From the NCBI RefSeq assembly GCF_000332335.1, contig NZ_KB235948.1, positions 5,500,629 to 5,564,628 on the forward strand: a stretch of DNA of 64,000 nucleotides, written 5' to 3'. Numbering within the stretch: position 1 is the first letter of the stretch; each line of letters begins with the position of its first letter. Under the pieces are notes generated by a model. The model worked only from the letters and a program-made list of their open reading frames with translations. It made no database searches and was not told the DNA's origin. Position numbers and translations under genes: made by a program. The stretch comes from Kamptonema formosum PCC 10802. GTDB taxonomy: Bacteria; Cyanobacteriota; Cyanobacteriia; Cyanobacteriales; Oscillatoriaceae. Of the stretch, positions 55,192-64,000 are shown one piece after another.

Positions 55192-56442
55192 CTAGACGTA
55201 CTTCTTAAAGACCAGCGTGACGTTGTGACCGCCAAACCCGAAGGAGTTGGACAGCGCCACTTCCACGGTTTGGGCGCGGCTGACATTGGGCACGTAGTCC
55301 AAGTCGCAGGCTGGATCGGGATTTTCCAGGTTAATGGTGGGCGGGATTTTATCGTTGGCGACTGCCATCACTGTAGCCACAGCTTCAATGCCCCCAGAAC
55401 CCCCCAGCAGGTGGCCGGTCATCGACTTGGTGGAGCTAATCGCCACTTTCTGGGCGCTCTCCCCCAAAGCTGTTTTAATCGCGGCGGTTTCTGTTGGGTC
55501 GTTGGCGGGGGTGCTGGTGCCGTGGGCGTTGATGTAGCTGATTTGTTCGGGGGTGACACCGGCATCTTTGAGGGCCAGCTGTATGGCCCGTGCGGCTCCC
55601 GCCCCACCCGGCACCGGCGAAGTCATGTGATAGGCGTCGCAAGTCATGCCGTAGCCCACCATTTCCGCATAGATGCGGGCACCCCTGCTGAGGGCGTGTT
55701 CCAGTTCTTCCAGGATGAGAATGCCGGCACCTTCGCCCATGACAAAGCCATCCCGGTCGCGGTCAAAGGGGCGGCTGGCGTGTGCCGGATCGTCATTGCG
55801 CGTCGAAAGCGCCCGCGCCGCTGCGAAACCGGCTACAGACAGGGGAGTCACCGCTGCTTCCGTACCGCCACAAATCATCGCCTGGGCGTAGCCGCCCTGG
55901 ATCAGGCGAAAGGCATCGCCCACCGCATTCGAGCCGGCGGCGCACGCCGTCACCGAACAGGAGTTTGGCCCCTTAGCTCCCGTGTGAATGGCCGTCAAGC
56001 CGGCAGCCATATTGGCGATCATCATGGGAATCATAAAGGGGCTGCAGCGGTCAGGTCCCTTGGTCAGATAGATTTCTTGCTGGTCTTCCAGGACTTTCAG
56101 ACCGCCGATGCCGGTGCCAATCATCGCCCCCACCTGCTCTGCGTTCAGGTCAGTAATCGCCAACTGGGCGTCCGCGAGCGCCTGTTTGCTTGCTGAAACC
56201 GCAAATTGAGCGAAGCGATCCATGCGCTTGGCTTCCTTGCGCTCCAGATAGTCGTGGGGGTCGTATCCCTTCACCTCACCGGCAATCCGGCAAGCGTGTT
56301 TCGACGCATCGAAAAGGGATATCAAGCCGATGCCATTGCGCCCGCTCAGCAACCCTTCCCAGTACTCTGCTAGGGTATTGCCAATCGGTGTAATCGCAGC
56401 CAGGCCGGTTACAACAACACGTTTTCGTTCCAAATTTGTCAT
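55192..56442 (-). CDS. fabF: Beta-ketoacyl-ACP synthase II
   Basis: 416 aa. Condenses malonyl-ACP with acyl-ACP in fatty acid elongation. The catalytic triad is Cys167 in SVTACAAG, His in NAHGTSTPAND (about 307) and His in SMTGHLLGGSG (about 343). The glycine-rich end NSFGFGGHN is present. Full length. The upstream acpP copies on the same strand supply the carrier; tktA follows. The ATG at 56442 begins MTNLERKRVVVTG, the family start. Confidence 0.97.
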   Translation of the reverse strand: MTNLERKRVVVTGLAAITPIGNTLAEYWEGLLSGRNGIGLISLFDASKHACRIAGEVKGYDPHDYLERKEAKRMDRFAQFAVSASKQALADAQLAITDLNAEQVGAMIGTGIGGLKVLEDQQEIYLTKGPDRCSPFMIPMMIANMAAGLTAIHTGAKGPNSCSVTACAAGSNAVGDAFRLIQGGYAQAMICGGTEAAVTPLSVAGFAAARALSTRNDDPAHASRPFDRDRDGFVMGEGAGILILEELEHALSRGARIYAEMVGYGMTCDAYHMTSPVPGGAGAARAIQLALKDAGVTPEQISYINAHGTSTPANDPTETAAIKTALGESAQKVAISSTKSMTGHLLGGSGGIEAVATVMAVANDKIPPTINLENPDPACDLDYVPNVSRAQTVEVALSNSFGFGGHNVTLVFKKYV

Positions 56443-56720
56443 GATTCAGTCCAAGCGGGCCTCAACCGCCCAAAACGCAGAATACAGGTGGAAGGATCTA
56501 TCGAGAATGAGTGCGCGGTGGAACGTGACTGAAGCTATCCGCCTCCAGCCCGTTTCTGGTGTCAGCTGTCAGGTTGCTGTGCCGGCAGCTCACGCGGGGA
56601 TTTGGCTGAAGGTATTTCAATTTCCACTTGCCCCGCCCAAACTCCGTTCCTGACAGCCAATCCGCTTGATAGCTCTAGCCTACAGGCTTCTGACTCACTC
56701 CTTCACGTGCGGCGGCTTGC

Positions 56721-56960
56721 TTATTCCTTGCGGTGGGTCTTTATGTAGTCCACAACGTCTTGAACCGTGGTCAGCTTTTCTGCCTCCTCGTCCGGAATTT
56801 CCGTCTCAAACTCTTCTTCTAGCGCCATTACCAATTCCACCGTATCTAGGGAATCAGCCTGTAGATCGTCTGCAAAGCTAGCTTGAGGAGTGATTGCACT
56901 CTCTTCTACTTCCAGTTGCTCCTTGATAATCTGCTTAACTCTTTCTTCAATGGTACTCAT
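56721..56960 (-). CDS. acpP: Acyl carrier protein, copy nearer fabF
   Basis: 79 aa, a single ACP. Ser in [16 protein letters not shown] (position about 37) takes the 4'-phosphopantetheine arm. It is highly acidic, four helices. It lies 278 bp upstream of fabF on the same strand. The second ACP at 57276-57533 is a tandem duplicate; the two share [16 protein letters not shown] and IPDE.AEK..TVQD.VDYI but differ at many other positions, so both are probably functional. Confidence 0.96.
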   Translation of the reverse strand: MSTIEERVKQIIKEQLEVEESAITPQASFADDLQADSLDTVELVMALEEEFETEIPDEEAEKLTTVQDVVDYIKTHRKE

Positions 56961-57275
56961 AGTGGTGTCCTTGTTGGGTGGCGCAGCTCCAATGAATAGC
57001 TTACTGTTAGTTGTCTTGAACCTAAACCCACTTGCCTTTTACGGTGCCTGTTTCTCCTGGAACGCGACAGTCGCTAAAACTCGCAGGCAGGATTGCGCGG
57101 GGCTGGTCGTTTTTTCATCTTACCCCAAAGCGCGATCGCCGAACCGTCAGGTAAACGCTTTTAAAACTGACACTGGCGCTCAGTCAGGCAGGTGGGGTTA
57201 AGGAAATCTCAGACATCGCCTCCTGTCTTGCCCCTTGAGATCGCACAGTGCTGACAGCTGGCGGCTTCTGACTCA
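56961..57275. other. Spacer between the two acpP copies
   Basis: 315 bp, no gene. It resembles the region upstream of the second copy (words such as GTCGCTAAAACTC versus GTCGCTATAACTC), so the duplication included the promoter. Confidence 0.55.
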
Positions 57276-57533
57276 CTACTTTACTGGGGATTCTTCCAGT
57301 TTCTTGCTGATATAGTCCACAGCGTCTTGAACCGTGAGAATCTTTTCAGCGGCTTCGTCCGGAATCTCCGTACCAAACTCTTCTTCTAGCGCCATTACCA
57401 ATTCCACCGTATCCAAGGAATCAGCGTTCAGATCGTCGTTAAACCTGGCTTCAGGTGTGATTTTACTCTCCTCGACTTCTAGCTGTTCCTTGACAATCTC
57501 CTTGACCTTTCCCAAAATTTCCTCTTTATTCAT
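57276..57533 (-). CDS. Acyl carrier protein, second copy
   Basis: 85 aa, slightly longer than the first copy at both ends. The carrier Ser is in [20 protein letters not shown]. Same fold and motif as the copy at 56721-56960. It is the first gene of the minus-strand acp-acp-fabF-tktA set. One of the pair may be specialised (for example for another synthase) or expressed under different conditions. Confidence 0.95.
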   Translation of the reverse strand: MNKEEILGKVKEIVKEQLEVEESKITPEARFNDDLNADSLDTVELVMALEEEFGTEIPDEAAEKILTVQDAVDYISKKLEESPVK

Positions 57534-57900
57534 ACCGATGTCCTCGTTGGATGCTGTAGCCGCTTTTGAAGCCGGCTCGCTGTTGGTTCTCTTTTACGTT
57601 AACCCAGTTGCCATTCCCGCTTGTGTCTTTCGGGTCCCGGTCAGTCGCTATAACTCCCGGGCCCTCAACAAGCCGGTCTGGGTGCTTTCCCATCTTATCG
57701 GAAAGGGGGAGCGCAACGGCGGTGGACAGACGCCCCCTATTAAATAGCTCAGCTGACACCCCAAGAGGCCAAAAACCGGGGGTTAAAGGAATATGAGAAA
57801 TCCCCCCCAGTCTCCCTAGCAGCGAGACATCATAGAGAGGGAGTGTCTGTCGCATCTCCCGAAATCCCTTTGGCTGAATCATCAGCACTGACTTACAGCT
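57534..57900. other. Divergent region between acpP copy 2 and the HdrB-like gene
   Basis: No gene. Long plus- and minus-strand frames here overlap the coding ends and have no family features. Confidence 0.5.
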
Positions 57901-58806
57901 ATGCCATCCCAGACGCTTAAATACGCTTATTTCCCCGGCTGCGTTGCCCAAGGAGCCTGCCGAGAGCTGCACCAGTCCACGCTCGCCCTCACCCAAACCT
58001 TGGGGATTGAACTCGTCGAGCTCAAAAAAGCTTCCTGCTGCGGTTCTGGCACGTTTAAGGAAGATTCCCAGCTGCTCGAAGATACTGTCAACGCTCGGAA
58101 TATCGCTTTGGCAGAGGAGCTGAATCTGCCGCTGCTCACCCATTGCAGCACCTGTCAGGGGGTTATTGGCCATGTGGATGAGCGCCTGAAGGAATTCCAG
58201 ACGACTAACCCAGCCTATCTTAGCGAGATTAATAGTTTACTCCAAAAACAGGGCTGTTCGCCTTACCGGGGCGCAACAGAGGTTAAACATCTCCTCTGGG
58301 CTCTGGTTTCGGATTACGGCCTCCAGGAGATTCAAAACCGCGTCACCCGCAAGTTGAGCGCTCTCAAGTGTGCGGCGTTCTACGGCTGCTACCTGCTGCG
58401 GGCCCAAACCCACATGCCCTATGACGACCCCTACAAACCCGAATCTATGGAAAATGTCTTCCGGGCTGTTGGGGCGACGCCTGTCTATTACCGGGGGCGC
58501 ACCCAGTGCTGCGGCTGGCCAATCTCTAGCTATGCCTCCGCCGAATCTTTTCAAATGGCAGGCGCGCACATTCAAGAAGCACTTGACAGCGGGGCAGACT
58601 GTATGGTAACGCCTTGCCCGCTGTGCCACCTCAACCTCGACTCGCGCCAGCCAGAAGTGGAAAAGGCAATGGGGCGCAAGTTGGGGCTGCCGGTGCTGCA
58701 CCTGCCCCAGCTGGTTGCCCTCGCCCTGGGGGCTGACCCGAAACAGCTCGGACTCGACCGGCACGTTGTCCCCACGAAGCCGGTGCTGCAAAAACTGGGC
58801 CTGTAA
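57901..58806 (+). CDS. HdrB-like CCG-domain protein (heterodisulfide-reductase subunit B family)
   Basis: 301 aa with two CCG domains, each able to hold an iron-sulfur cluster: first in YFPGCVAQ ... ASCCGSG ... HCSTCQG (about residues 10-85), second in FYGCYLLR ... QCCGWPI ... PCPLCHLN (about 160-245). HdrB-like proteins reduce disulfides or act as membrane-anchored subunits of SdhC/E-type complexes; in cyanobacteria the partner and electron path are unclear. No other hdr or sdh gene is near. Both CCG signatures are complete. The ATG at 57901 begins MPSQTLKYAYFPGC. Confidence 0.9.
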   Translation: MPSQTLKYAYFPGCVAQGACRELHQSTLALTQTLGIELVELKKASCCGSGTFKEDSQLLEDTVNARNIALAEELNLPLLTHCSTCQGVIGHVDERLKEFQTTNPAYLSEINSLLQKQGCSPYRGATEVKHLLWALVSDYGLQEIQNRVTRKLSALKCAAFYGCYLLRAQTHMPYDDPYKPESMENVFRAVGATPVYYRGRTQCCGWPISSYASAESFQMAGAHIQEALDSGADCMVTPCPLCHLNLDSRQPEVEKAMGRKLGLPVLHLPQLVALALGADPKQLGLDRHVVPTKPVLQKLGL

Positions 58807-58860
58807 GGGCATGGCGGCGGGCCAGACGGCTGTAACGTTTTTCTTATTCGTGAGGTGCGC

Positions 58861-58893
58861 AGAAACCGGGTTTCCAAAAGAAACCCGGTTTCT
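58861..58893. terminator. 14-bp hairpin after the HdrB-like gene
   Basis: AGAAACCGGGTTTC, loop CAAAA, GAAACCCGGTTTCT, 55 bp after the stop. It is a dispersed palindrome that could also act as a terminator; no long T-tract. Confidence 0.5.
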
Positions 58894-58908
58894 GGGGCGT
58901 AATTTGAG

Positions 58909-60582
58909 ATGCCCGAGCGAGACAAAATCCCAAATCCCAAATCCAAAATCCCAGTACGCCCGACCGGCTTGCTGCTGGGTGTCCTGCTGCTTGCCTTTGG
59001 CCTGCTGCTGTGTGCCGCTTTCAATCCCAGTGCGGTTCAGTCCGAGTCTGTGGCCATCCACACGGATGCCGGCGGGCAGCTGGTCGCACGCCTGTACACC
59101 CCGAAAACCGCCCCCGCCCCACACCCGGTGATGGTTCTCTGCCACGGTGTCAGCGCCAGCAAGGAGGTGATGTCCCCACTGGCTGCCGAACTCGCCCGTC
59201 ACGGCATTGCGGCGATTGCCTTCGACTTCAGCGGTTTCGGGGAATCAGCCCGCCGGGGCGCTCAGCCTTTCGCAACCCAAAATACTGACAGTATTGATGG
59301 GAGTAACCGGGCTGATGCCCGAGCGGTGCTGGATTACCTGCGGGCTAACCCGCAACGCTTCGATCTCCGCCGCCAAGGCATCGCCGGTCACTCTCTGGGA
59401 GCCCGGACGGCTTTGGAACTGGCCCAAGCTGACCCGCAGCTGCGAGCGACCATCATGCTGGGAATGAGTGGCATTGCCAGCCCCACTGTCCCGAAAAATC
59501 TCTTCGCCGGCGTCGGGCTCTACGAGCAGCTGAATCCTCCCCAGGAAGCCCGCACTATGATACAGCAGGCCACCGGCACCAGCCCCAGCAACTTTGCCGC
59601 CGGCACCGCCCGCATGCTGGCTGTCTCTCCCACCGCCGATCACCTCACCGCACCCTACGACCCGTTTTTGCTCCGGCAAGCCGTCAGGTGGGCCCAACTC
59701 GCTCTCGATGTGCCCTCTGGAAATCTGCCGCCGGTCGTTCCTTGGTACATTTTGGGCCTGCTCCTGACGCAGGCCGGCGGCTTGGCCACCGGCGTTTTTA
59801 TGTTCTTGCGGGCGGGTGCGCCGGTGGTGCACCCGCAAGCCCGCCAGCTCTACCGGGGCTGTGCTGTCTTTGTCATCGTGGCCCTCGCCAGCGCTGTTTG
59901 GGGGCTGGGCAGCACTGGGGCCGGCCCGTCTAGGGGGGCCAGCACTGTGCTGCTGTTCTGCTTGGCCCTGCTTGTGGTGACGAATTACGCCCTGCGCTCC
60001 CCTGAGAAATTTCCCCCAGCTGTTCGGGTTTTCGCTCTTTACAGTATTGTCTGTCTGGAGATTTTCGCCCTGCCGGCTTTACTTTGCGGCAGCGGCGAAA
60101 TTCTCGCCCACCCAGCGTATCTTGCCGGTTTGCCCCAATTCCTCCTCCAGTGGCCTGTTTTTCTGCTTTACAACTGCTCTCATCTGGTGAAACTGGCTTT
60201 TTTTCCGGCTTACAGTCTGAAGCTGCAGTTCAGCTGGCTGTTTTTGAGCCTGATGTGGCTGGAGGTAATCTGGCCTGGAATGATTTTAACGGGTTTGGAG
60301 AGCGCTGCGGTTAAAGCTGTGTCGCAATTGCGCCGCCCCCTGCGTCTCACCGGCACCGGCAGGATTTCCCGGCGGCTGGGTGCGCTCCTCGCTGTGCTGG
60401 TGCTGCTGCTGGTGGGGATTTTGTACCTGCGATTTCAGCAGGGGGTGCTGTCTGTGGCGGCGAGTAATGTGGCGCTGACCCTGCAGATGGTTGGCCAGAT
60501 GCTGCTGCTGCCGGTGGTGGCGATTGTTTTTGTCGTGCGTTCGGGCTGGTTCCGGCGCTTGGAACGCCGGTGCTTGAGATGA
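58909..60582 (+). CDS. Alpha/beta hydrolase fused to a multi-helix membrane domain
   Basis: 557 aa. A first hydrophobic segment (about residues 18-38) anchors it. Residues 55-260 form an alpha/beta-hydrolase domain: oxyanion VLCHGVSASKE (about 78-88), FDFSGFGES and the nucleophile elbow IAGHSLGARTALEL (Ser about 166). From about 280 to the end there are six or seven more membrane helices. This hydrolase-plus-membrane fusion is unusual and of unknown role. The first 15 codons lie in a dispersed AAATCCCAAATCC repeat, so the true start could be later. It is followed by 60582, with the TTGGCG-type repeat and psaC downstream. Confidence 0.82.
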   Translation: MPERDKIPNPKSKIPVRPTGLLLGVLLLAFGLLLCAAFNPSAVQSESVAIHTDAGGQLVARLYTPKTAPAPHPVMVLCHGVSASKEVMSPLAAELARHGIAAIAFDFSGFGESARRGAQPFATQNTDSIDGSNRADARAVLDYLRANPQRFDLRRQGIAGHSLGARTALELAQADPQLRATIMLGMSGIASPTVPKNLFAGVGLYEQLNPPQEARTMIQQATGTSPSNFAAGTARMLAVSPTADHLTAPYDPFLLRQAVRWAQLALDVPSGNLPPVVPWYILGLLLTQAGGLATGVFMFLRAGAPVVHPQARQLYRGCAVFVIVALASAVWGLGSTGAGPSRGASTVLLFCLALLVVTNYALRSPEKFPPAVRVFALYSIVCLEIFALPALLCGSGEILAHPAYLAGLPQFLLQWPVFLLYNCSHLVKLAFFPAYSLKLQFSWLFLSLMWLEVIWPGMILTGLESAAVKAVSQLRRPLRLTGTGRISRRLGALLAVLVLLLVGILYLRFQQGVLSVAASNVALTLQMVGQMLLLPVVAIVFVVRSGWFRRLERRCLR

Positions 60583-61184
<602 letters not shown>

Positions 61185-61698
61185 GCAACCCGCAAGACAG
61201 ATCCGCACCAGGAAATAGGCAGCGATCTCGGTCTGTCTTGCAGCCTCAAGCGGCAGAAAGGACTTTTAGCCTGCTGTTGCTTGGGCTGCAAGGCAGCTTC
61301 CCCCTTGGGAGCCCGGAAGCTTCTTGACGTTTTCCTGATAGCCAATTAGGTTGTAGCAAGTAGATTCTTGTCATCACAGTTCCTTTTCAGATGGACAATC
61401 ACAGACAGAGCGATTGGCACCCTACTGGGGGGAAAGAGCGACGCTTGTGCCTTCCCCCCAGTATGAGGGGAACACAGGCGCTATCTGCGCTGAGAATGTA
61501 CTGCCAGACATCCCCTATCCCTCTTGACCCTTAAGTCACAGGGATGACTTTTTGTCGGAATTGGGATAAGATCCCAATTTTTAAGTGGGTTGTGAGGGCT
61601 AGAAGTCCGAACGCCCATCTACATTCTAGTCAATCAGCGTCTATTACTGTCTGCTCTGAGAAGGAAGTTTGACAATACTCGATGGAGTTGTGTTATAG
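61185..61698. other. Intergenic region between psaC and glmS
   Basis: 514 bp, no gene. Scattered inverted words around 61235-61320; the glmS start has GGAG 11 bp upstream (61684-61687). A TTGACA at 61669 is too close to the start to be its promoter. Confidence 0.5.
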
Positions 61699-63618
61699 AT
61701 GTGCGGAATCGTTGGCTATATAGGCACCCGACCGGCAAGTGAGATTTTGCTGGCAGGGTTGGAGAAACTGGAGTATCGGGGTTACGATTCGGCTGGCCTC
61801 GCTACGGTGTGGGAGGGTGAAGTTCATTGCGTGCGGGCGAAAGGGAAGCTCCACAACCTGCGAGAAAAGCTGGCCGGTATGGAAACTCCAGCCCAAATAG
61901 GCATTGGGCACACGCGCTGGGCGACGCACGGCAAGCCGGCGGAGTACAACGCCCACCCCCACATGGATACGGCGAAGCGAGTGGCGGTGGTGCAAAATGG
62001 CATCATTGAAAACTACCGCGAGTTGCGGGAGGCGCTCAAAGCGCGGGGGCACGAGTTTCGCTCGGATACGGATACGGAAGTTATCCCCCACCTGATTGCT
62101 GACTTTTTATCTGTGTCCTCAGAGCCGTCTGCGCCGTTCTCCCCTTCTGCTTTTTTGGAGGCGGTGCGCAAGGCGGTTAATGAATTGCAGGGGGCGTTTG
62201 CCATTGCTGTGATCTGCGCGGACTGCCCGGATGAGTTAATTGTGGCCCGACAGCAAGCCCCGCTGGTGATTGGGTTTGGCCAAGGTGAGTTTTTCTGCGC
62301 CTCGGACACACCGGCTCTGGTGCCCCACACCCGCGCGGTTCTGCCCCTGGAAAATGGGGAGCTGGCGCGGCTGACGCCGCTAGGGGTTGAGGTGTATAAT
62401 TTCTCGGGCAGCCGGCTGAAGAAATATCCCCGCACCCTGAGCTGGAACCCGGTGCAGGTGGAGAAACAGGGTTTCAAGCACTTCATGCTCAAGGAAATCT
62501 ACGAGCAGCCGGGAGTGGTGCGAGCCAGTTTAGAGGCTTATTTGAACAGTGACTGGCACGCTGGGGCGGCGGCAGGAGATGGCCCACCGGCAGCCGGGCC
62601 GGTGAATCTGGGGCTCCCCGATCAGCTGTATGCGGATTTGGAAAGTGTTCAAATTCTCGCCTGCGGCACGAGCTGGCACGCGGGTTTGGTGGGGAAATAC
62701 CTGCTGGAGCAGCTGGCGGGAATTCCCACGGTGGTGCAGTACGCTTCGGAATTTCGCTACGCACCGGCTCCGATAACTCCGAATACGCTGACGGTTGGGA
62801 TTAGCCAGTCTGGGGAAACGGCTGACACGCTGGCGGCTCTGTCCATGGAGCTGCAGCGGCGGGAGGGCCACCCGCAGCGCTTTGCGGCGCGACTGCTGGG
62901 CATTACGAATCGCCCTGAGTCGTCGCTTGGGCATTTGGTGCCGCACATTATTGACACCCGCGCCGGCATTGAAATTGGCGTGGCGGCGACGAAAACGTTT
63001 GTCGCCCAGCTGATGGCGTTTTACTGTTTGGCTCTGGATTTGGCTTACCGGCGCAAAACTGTGCCGGCAGCTCAGCTGGAAAAAATTATCGCCGGTTTGC
63101 GCCAGCTGCCCGGGGAAATTGAGCAGGTTCTGGAAAGTCAGGAGCGCTATATTGAGGAGTTGGCTCACGACTTTGGCGAGACGAGGGATTTTATTTTTGT
63201 CGGGCGGGGGATTAATTTCCCGATCGCTCTGGAAGGGGCGCTGAAGCTGAAGGAAATCAGCTATATTCATGCAGAGGGGTATCCAGCTGGTGAGATGAAG
63301 CACGGGCCGATCGCACTGCTGGATGCCAAGGTGCCGGTGGTTGCGATCGCTATGCCGGGCAGTGTCTGCGAAAAGGTCCTCTCCAATGCGCAGGAGGCTA
63401 AGGCGCGGGATTCCCGGCTGATTGGCGTGACATCGCTCAATGGGGGCGAGACGGCTGAGATATTTGAGAATGTGCTGCCGGTGCCGGCAGTCGATGAGTT
63501 GCTCTCGCCGGTGGTGACGGTAATTCCGCTGCAATTGCTGGCGTATCACATTGCCGCTCGCCGGGGGCTGGATGTGGATCAGCCCCGGAATTTGGCCAAG
63601 TCGGTGACCGTGGAGTAG
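61699..63618 (+). CDS. glmS: Glutamine--fructose-6-phosphate aminotransferase
   Basis: 639 aa. First step of hexosamine synthesis for peptidoglycan: fructose-6-phosphate plus glutamine to glucosamine-6-phosphate. The N-terminal nucleophile follows Met (MCGIVGYIG), and the glutaminase domain has RGYDSAG and HTRWATHGKP. Two SIS sugar-isomerase domains follow, with CGTSWHAGLV (about 316) and the second near GRGINFPIALEGALKLKEIS (about 500). The end DQPRNLAKSVTVE is the active-site tail. Slightly longer than E. coli GlmS (609), from an insert around residues 130-150 and 290-310. No glmS ribozyme is visible upstream. Confidence 0.98.
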   Translation: MCGIVGYIGTRPASEILLAGLEKLEYRGYDSAGLATVWEGEVHCVRAKGKLHNLREKLAGMETPAQIGIGHTRWATHGKPAEYNAHPHMDTAKRVAVVQNGIIENYRELREALKARGHEFRSDTDTEVIPHLIADFLSVSSEPSAPFSPSAFLEAVRKAVNELQGAFAIAVICADCPDELIVARQQAPLVIGFGQGEFFCASDTPALVPHTRAVLPLENGELARLTPLGVEVYNFSGSRLKKYPRTLSWNPVQVEKQGFKHFMLKEIYEQPGVVRASLEAYLNSDWHAGAAAGDGPPAAGPVNLGLPDQLYADLESVQILACGTSWHAGLVGKYLLEQLAGIPTVVQYASEFRYAPAPITPNTLTVGISQSGETADTLAALSMELQRREGHPQRFAARLLGITNRPESSLGHLVPHIIDTRAGIEIGVAATKTFVAQLMAFYCLALDLAYRRKTVPAAQLEKIIAGLRQLPGEIEQVLESQERYIEELAHDFGETRDFIFVGRGINFPIALEGALKLKEISYIHAEGYPAGEMKHGPIALLDAKVPVVAIAMPGSVCEKVLSNAQEAKARDSRLIGVTSLNGGETAEIFENVLPVPAVDELLSPVVTVIPLQLLAYHIAARRGLDVDQPRNLAKSVTVE

Positions 63619-63754
63619 GTTTGTAGTTGGGCTAATGCCCAAGAGCTTCTCGTTCCCAGTCTCAAACTGGGAACGTAGAGCAGGTTTGTAGTTGGGCTAA
63701 TGCCCAACAGTTACTTGTTTCTCGTTCCCAGGCGGAGCCTGGGAACGTCTATCT

Positions 63755-63775
63755 GGAGGCTCTGCCTCCTTTTTT
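63755..63775 (+). terminator. GGAGGC-TCT-GCCTCC hairpin with T-tract
   Basis: Six-bp perfect arms, three-base loop, then TTTTTT. It is a good rho-independent form, 137 bp past the glmS stop, and part of the inverted double-palindrome repeat. Confidence 0.6.
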
Positions 63776-63922
63776 GTTTTTGCCTCCCCCAATTCCAGAC
63801 TGCGAGGAAACAGAGAAGCCGTCTCGGCAATACGCTTTCGCAGCCCTCTGGTTGGTGGCAAGAGGTGCGTTCTGAAGGATATGGGAAGCCGACGGCTTGT
63901 TCTAGGAGCGCCGCACAGTTGC

Positions 63923-64000
63923 TATAGAATTAGCCACTTAGGTTAGGATGTAGGACAGGCGTCTCGCCTGTCCCAGACACCTTAAGGGCACAGAGGGAAA
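63923..64000 (-). repeat. Inverted-repeat (MITE-like) element, truncated by window edge
   Basis: One terminus, TATAGAATTAGCCACTTAGG then TTAGGATG, is followed by TAGGACAGGCGTCTCGCCTG, matching the interior of the elements at 9804 and 30035. Confidence 0.65.

Larger units (their letters stand above)
63619..64000. other. Repeat-rich region after glmS
   Basis: No gene. A 26-bp direct repeat (63617-63642 and 63682-63707, AGGTTTGTAGTTGGGCTAAT then GCCCAA) frames two CGTTCCCAG palindromes (63649-63675, 63721-63747). It is followed by a terminator-like hairpin and, at the edge, an inverted-repeat element. Confidence 0.65.

Noticed and set aside
55111-56196. 361-codon plus-strand frame
   Set aside because: Antisense to fabF; the fabF frame has all catalytic residues.
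61669-61698. TTGACA plus TTATAG as glmS promoter
   Set aside because: The -10 would abut the start codon, so the transcript would begin inside the gene.
62530-63642. 370-codon minus-strand frame
   Set aside because: Fully antisense to glmS, no family features, a by-product of codon bias.
63700-63927. 75-codon frame after glmS
   Set aside because: Lies in dispersed palindromes and a terminator-like hairpin, without family features.

Overview
The window is chromosomal DNA from a cyanobacterium, probably a filamentous member of the Oscillatoria/Microcoleus type. It carries psaC (photosystem I iron-sulfur subunit), the plant-type carotenoid pair crtP-crtB, an Rbp-type RNA-binding protein, COP23-family proteins, DUF1822, bestrophin and a protein kinase-WD40 fusion. 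Intergenic space is large and full of short palindromic and inverted-repeat elements, as is typical of filamentous cyanobacteria. The genus is not resolved. No tRNA, rRNA or CRISPR array was found.

Layout. 1-5.1 kb: a duplicated repeat segment, a large filamentous-haemagglutinin-like exoprotein (minus) and a single-domain response regulator (minus). 5.9-9.7 kb: crtP, crtB and an EAL-domain protein (plus). 9.7-16.5 kb: repeats, a dead TnpB fragment, a small hypothetical protein, the RNA-binding protein, a membrane M48-like protein lacking the first zinc-binding His, and an RsbQ/KAI2-like hydrolase. 16.9-26.3 kb: a sensor kinase, three tandem COP23-like secreted proteins with duplicated leaders, a trypsin-like protease and a repeat-bearing subtilase. 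26.3-34 kb: a GNAT acetyltransferase overlapping a DUF2156 protein, prfC, a repeat-rich desert, a DUF4870 membrane protein and a transglutaminase-like protein. 34-43.4 kb: kinase-WD40, GT39 glycosyltransferase, zinc-ribbon protein, surE, pheS and bestrophin.

43.5-52 kb is the most interesting region. A minus-strand cluster encodes a short sigma-70 (ECF-like) factor, a DUF1822/HEAT protein, a DUF433 protein and a membrane pentapeptide-repeat/CHAT protease-like protein. Divergent from it are two genes for exported proteins (DUF2690-like, and a metalloprotease-like/amidase/SH3 protein). Each of these has a nearly identical 26-bp core GGAAT-N17-CGTT about 75-80 bp upstream, with an extra copy in tandem before the first. 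This fits a promoter family read by the adjacent sigma factor. I propose a self-contained signalling cassette: CHAT and DUF1822 sense or transduce, the sigma factor acts, and exported effectors are the output.

52-64 kb is mostly housekeeping: a PIN-type toxin-antitoxin pair; tktA, fabF and two tandem acpP copies; an HdrB-like CCG-domain protein; a hydrolase fused to a membrane domain; psaC; and glmS. A family of about 12 inverted-repeat elements ending in TATAGCAG/CTGCTATA, some nested and some carrying internal minisatellites, is scattered through the intergenic DNA.
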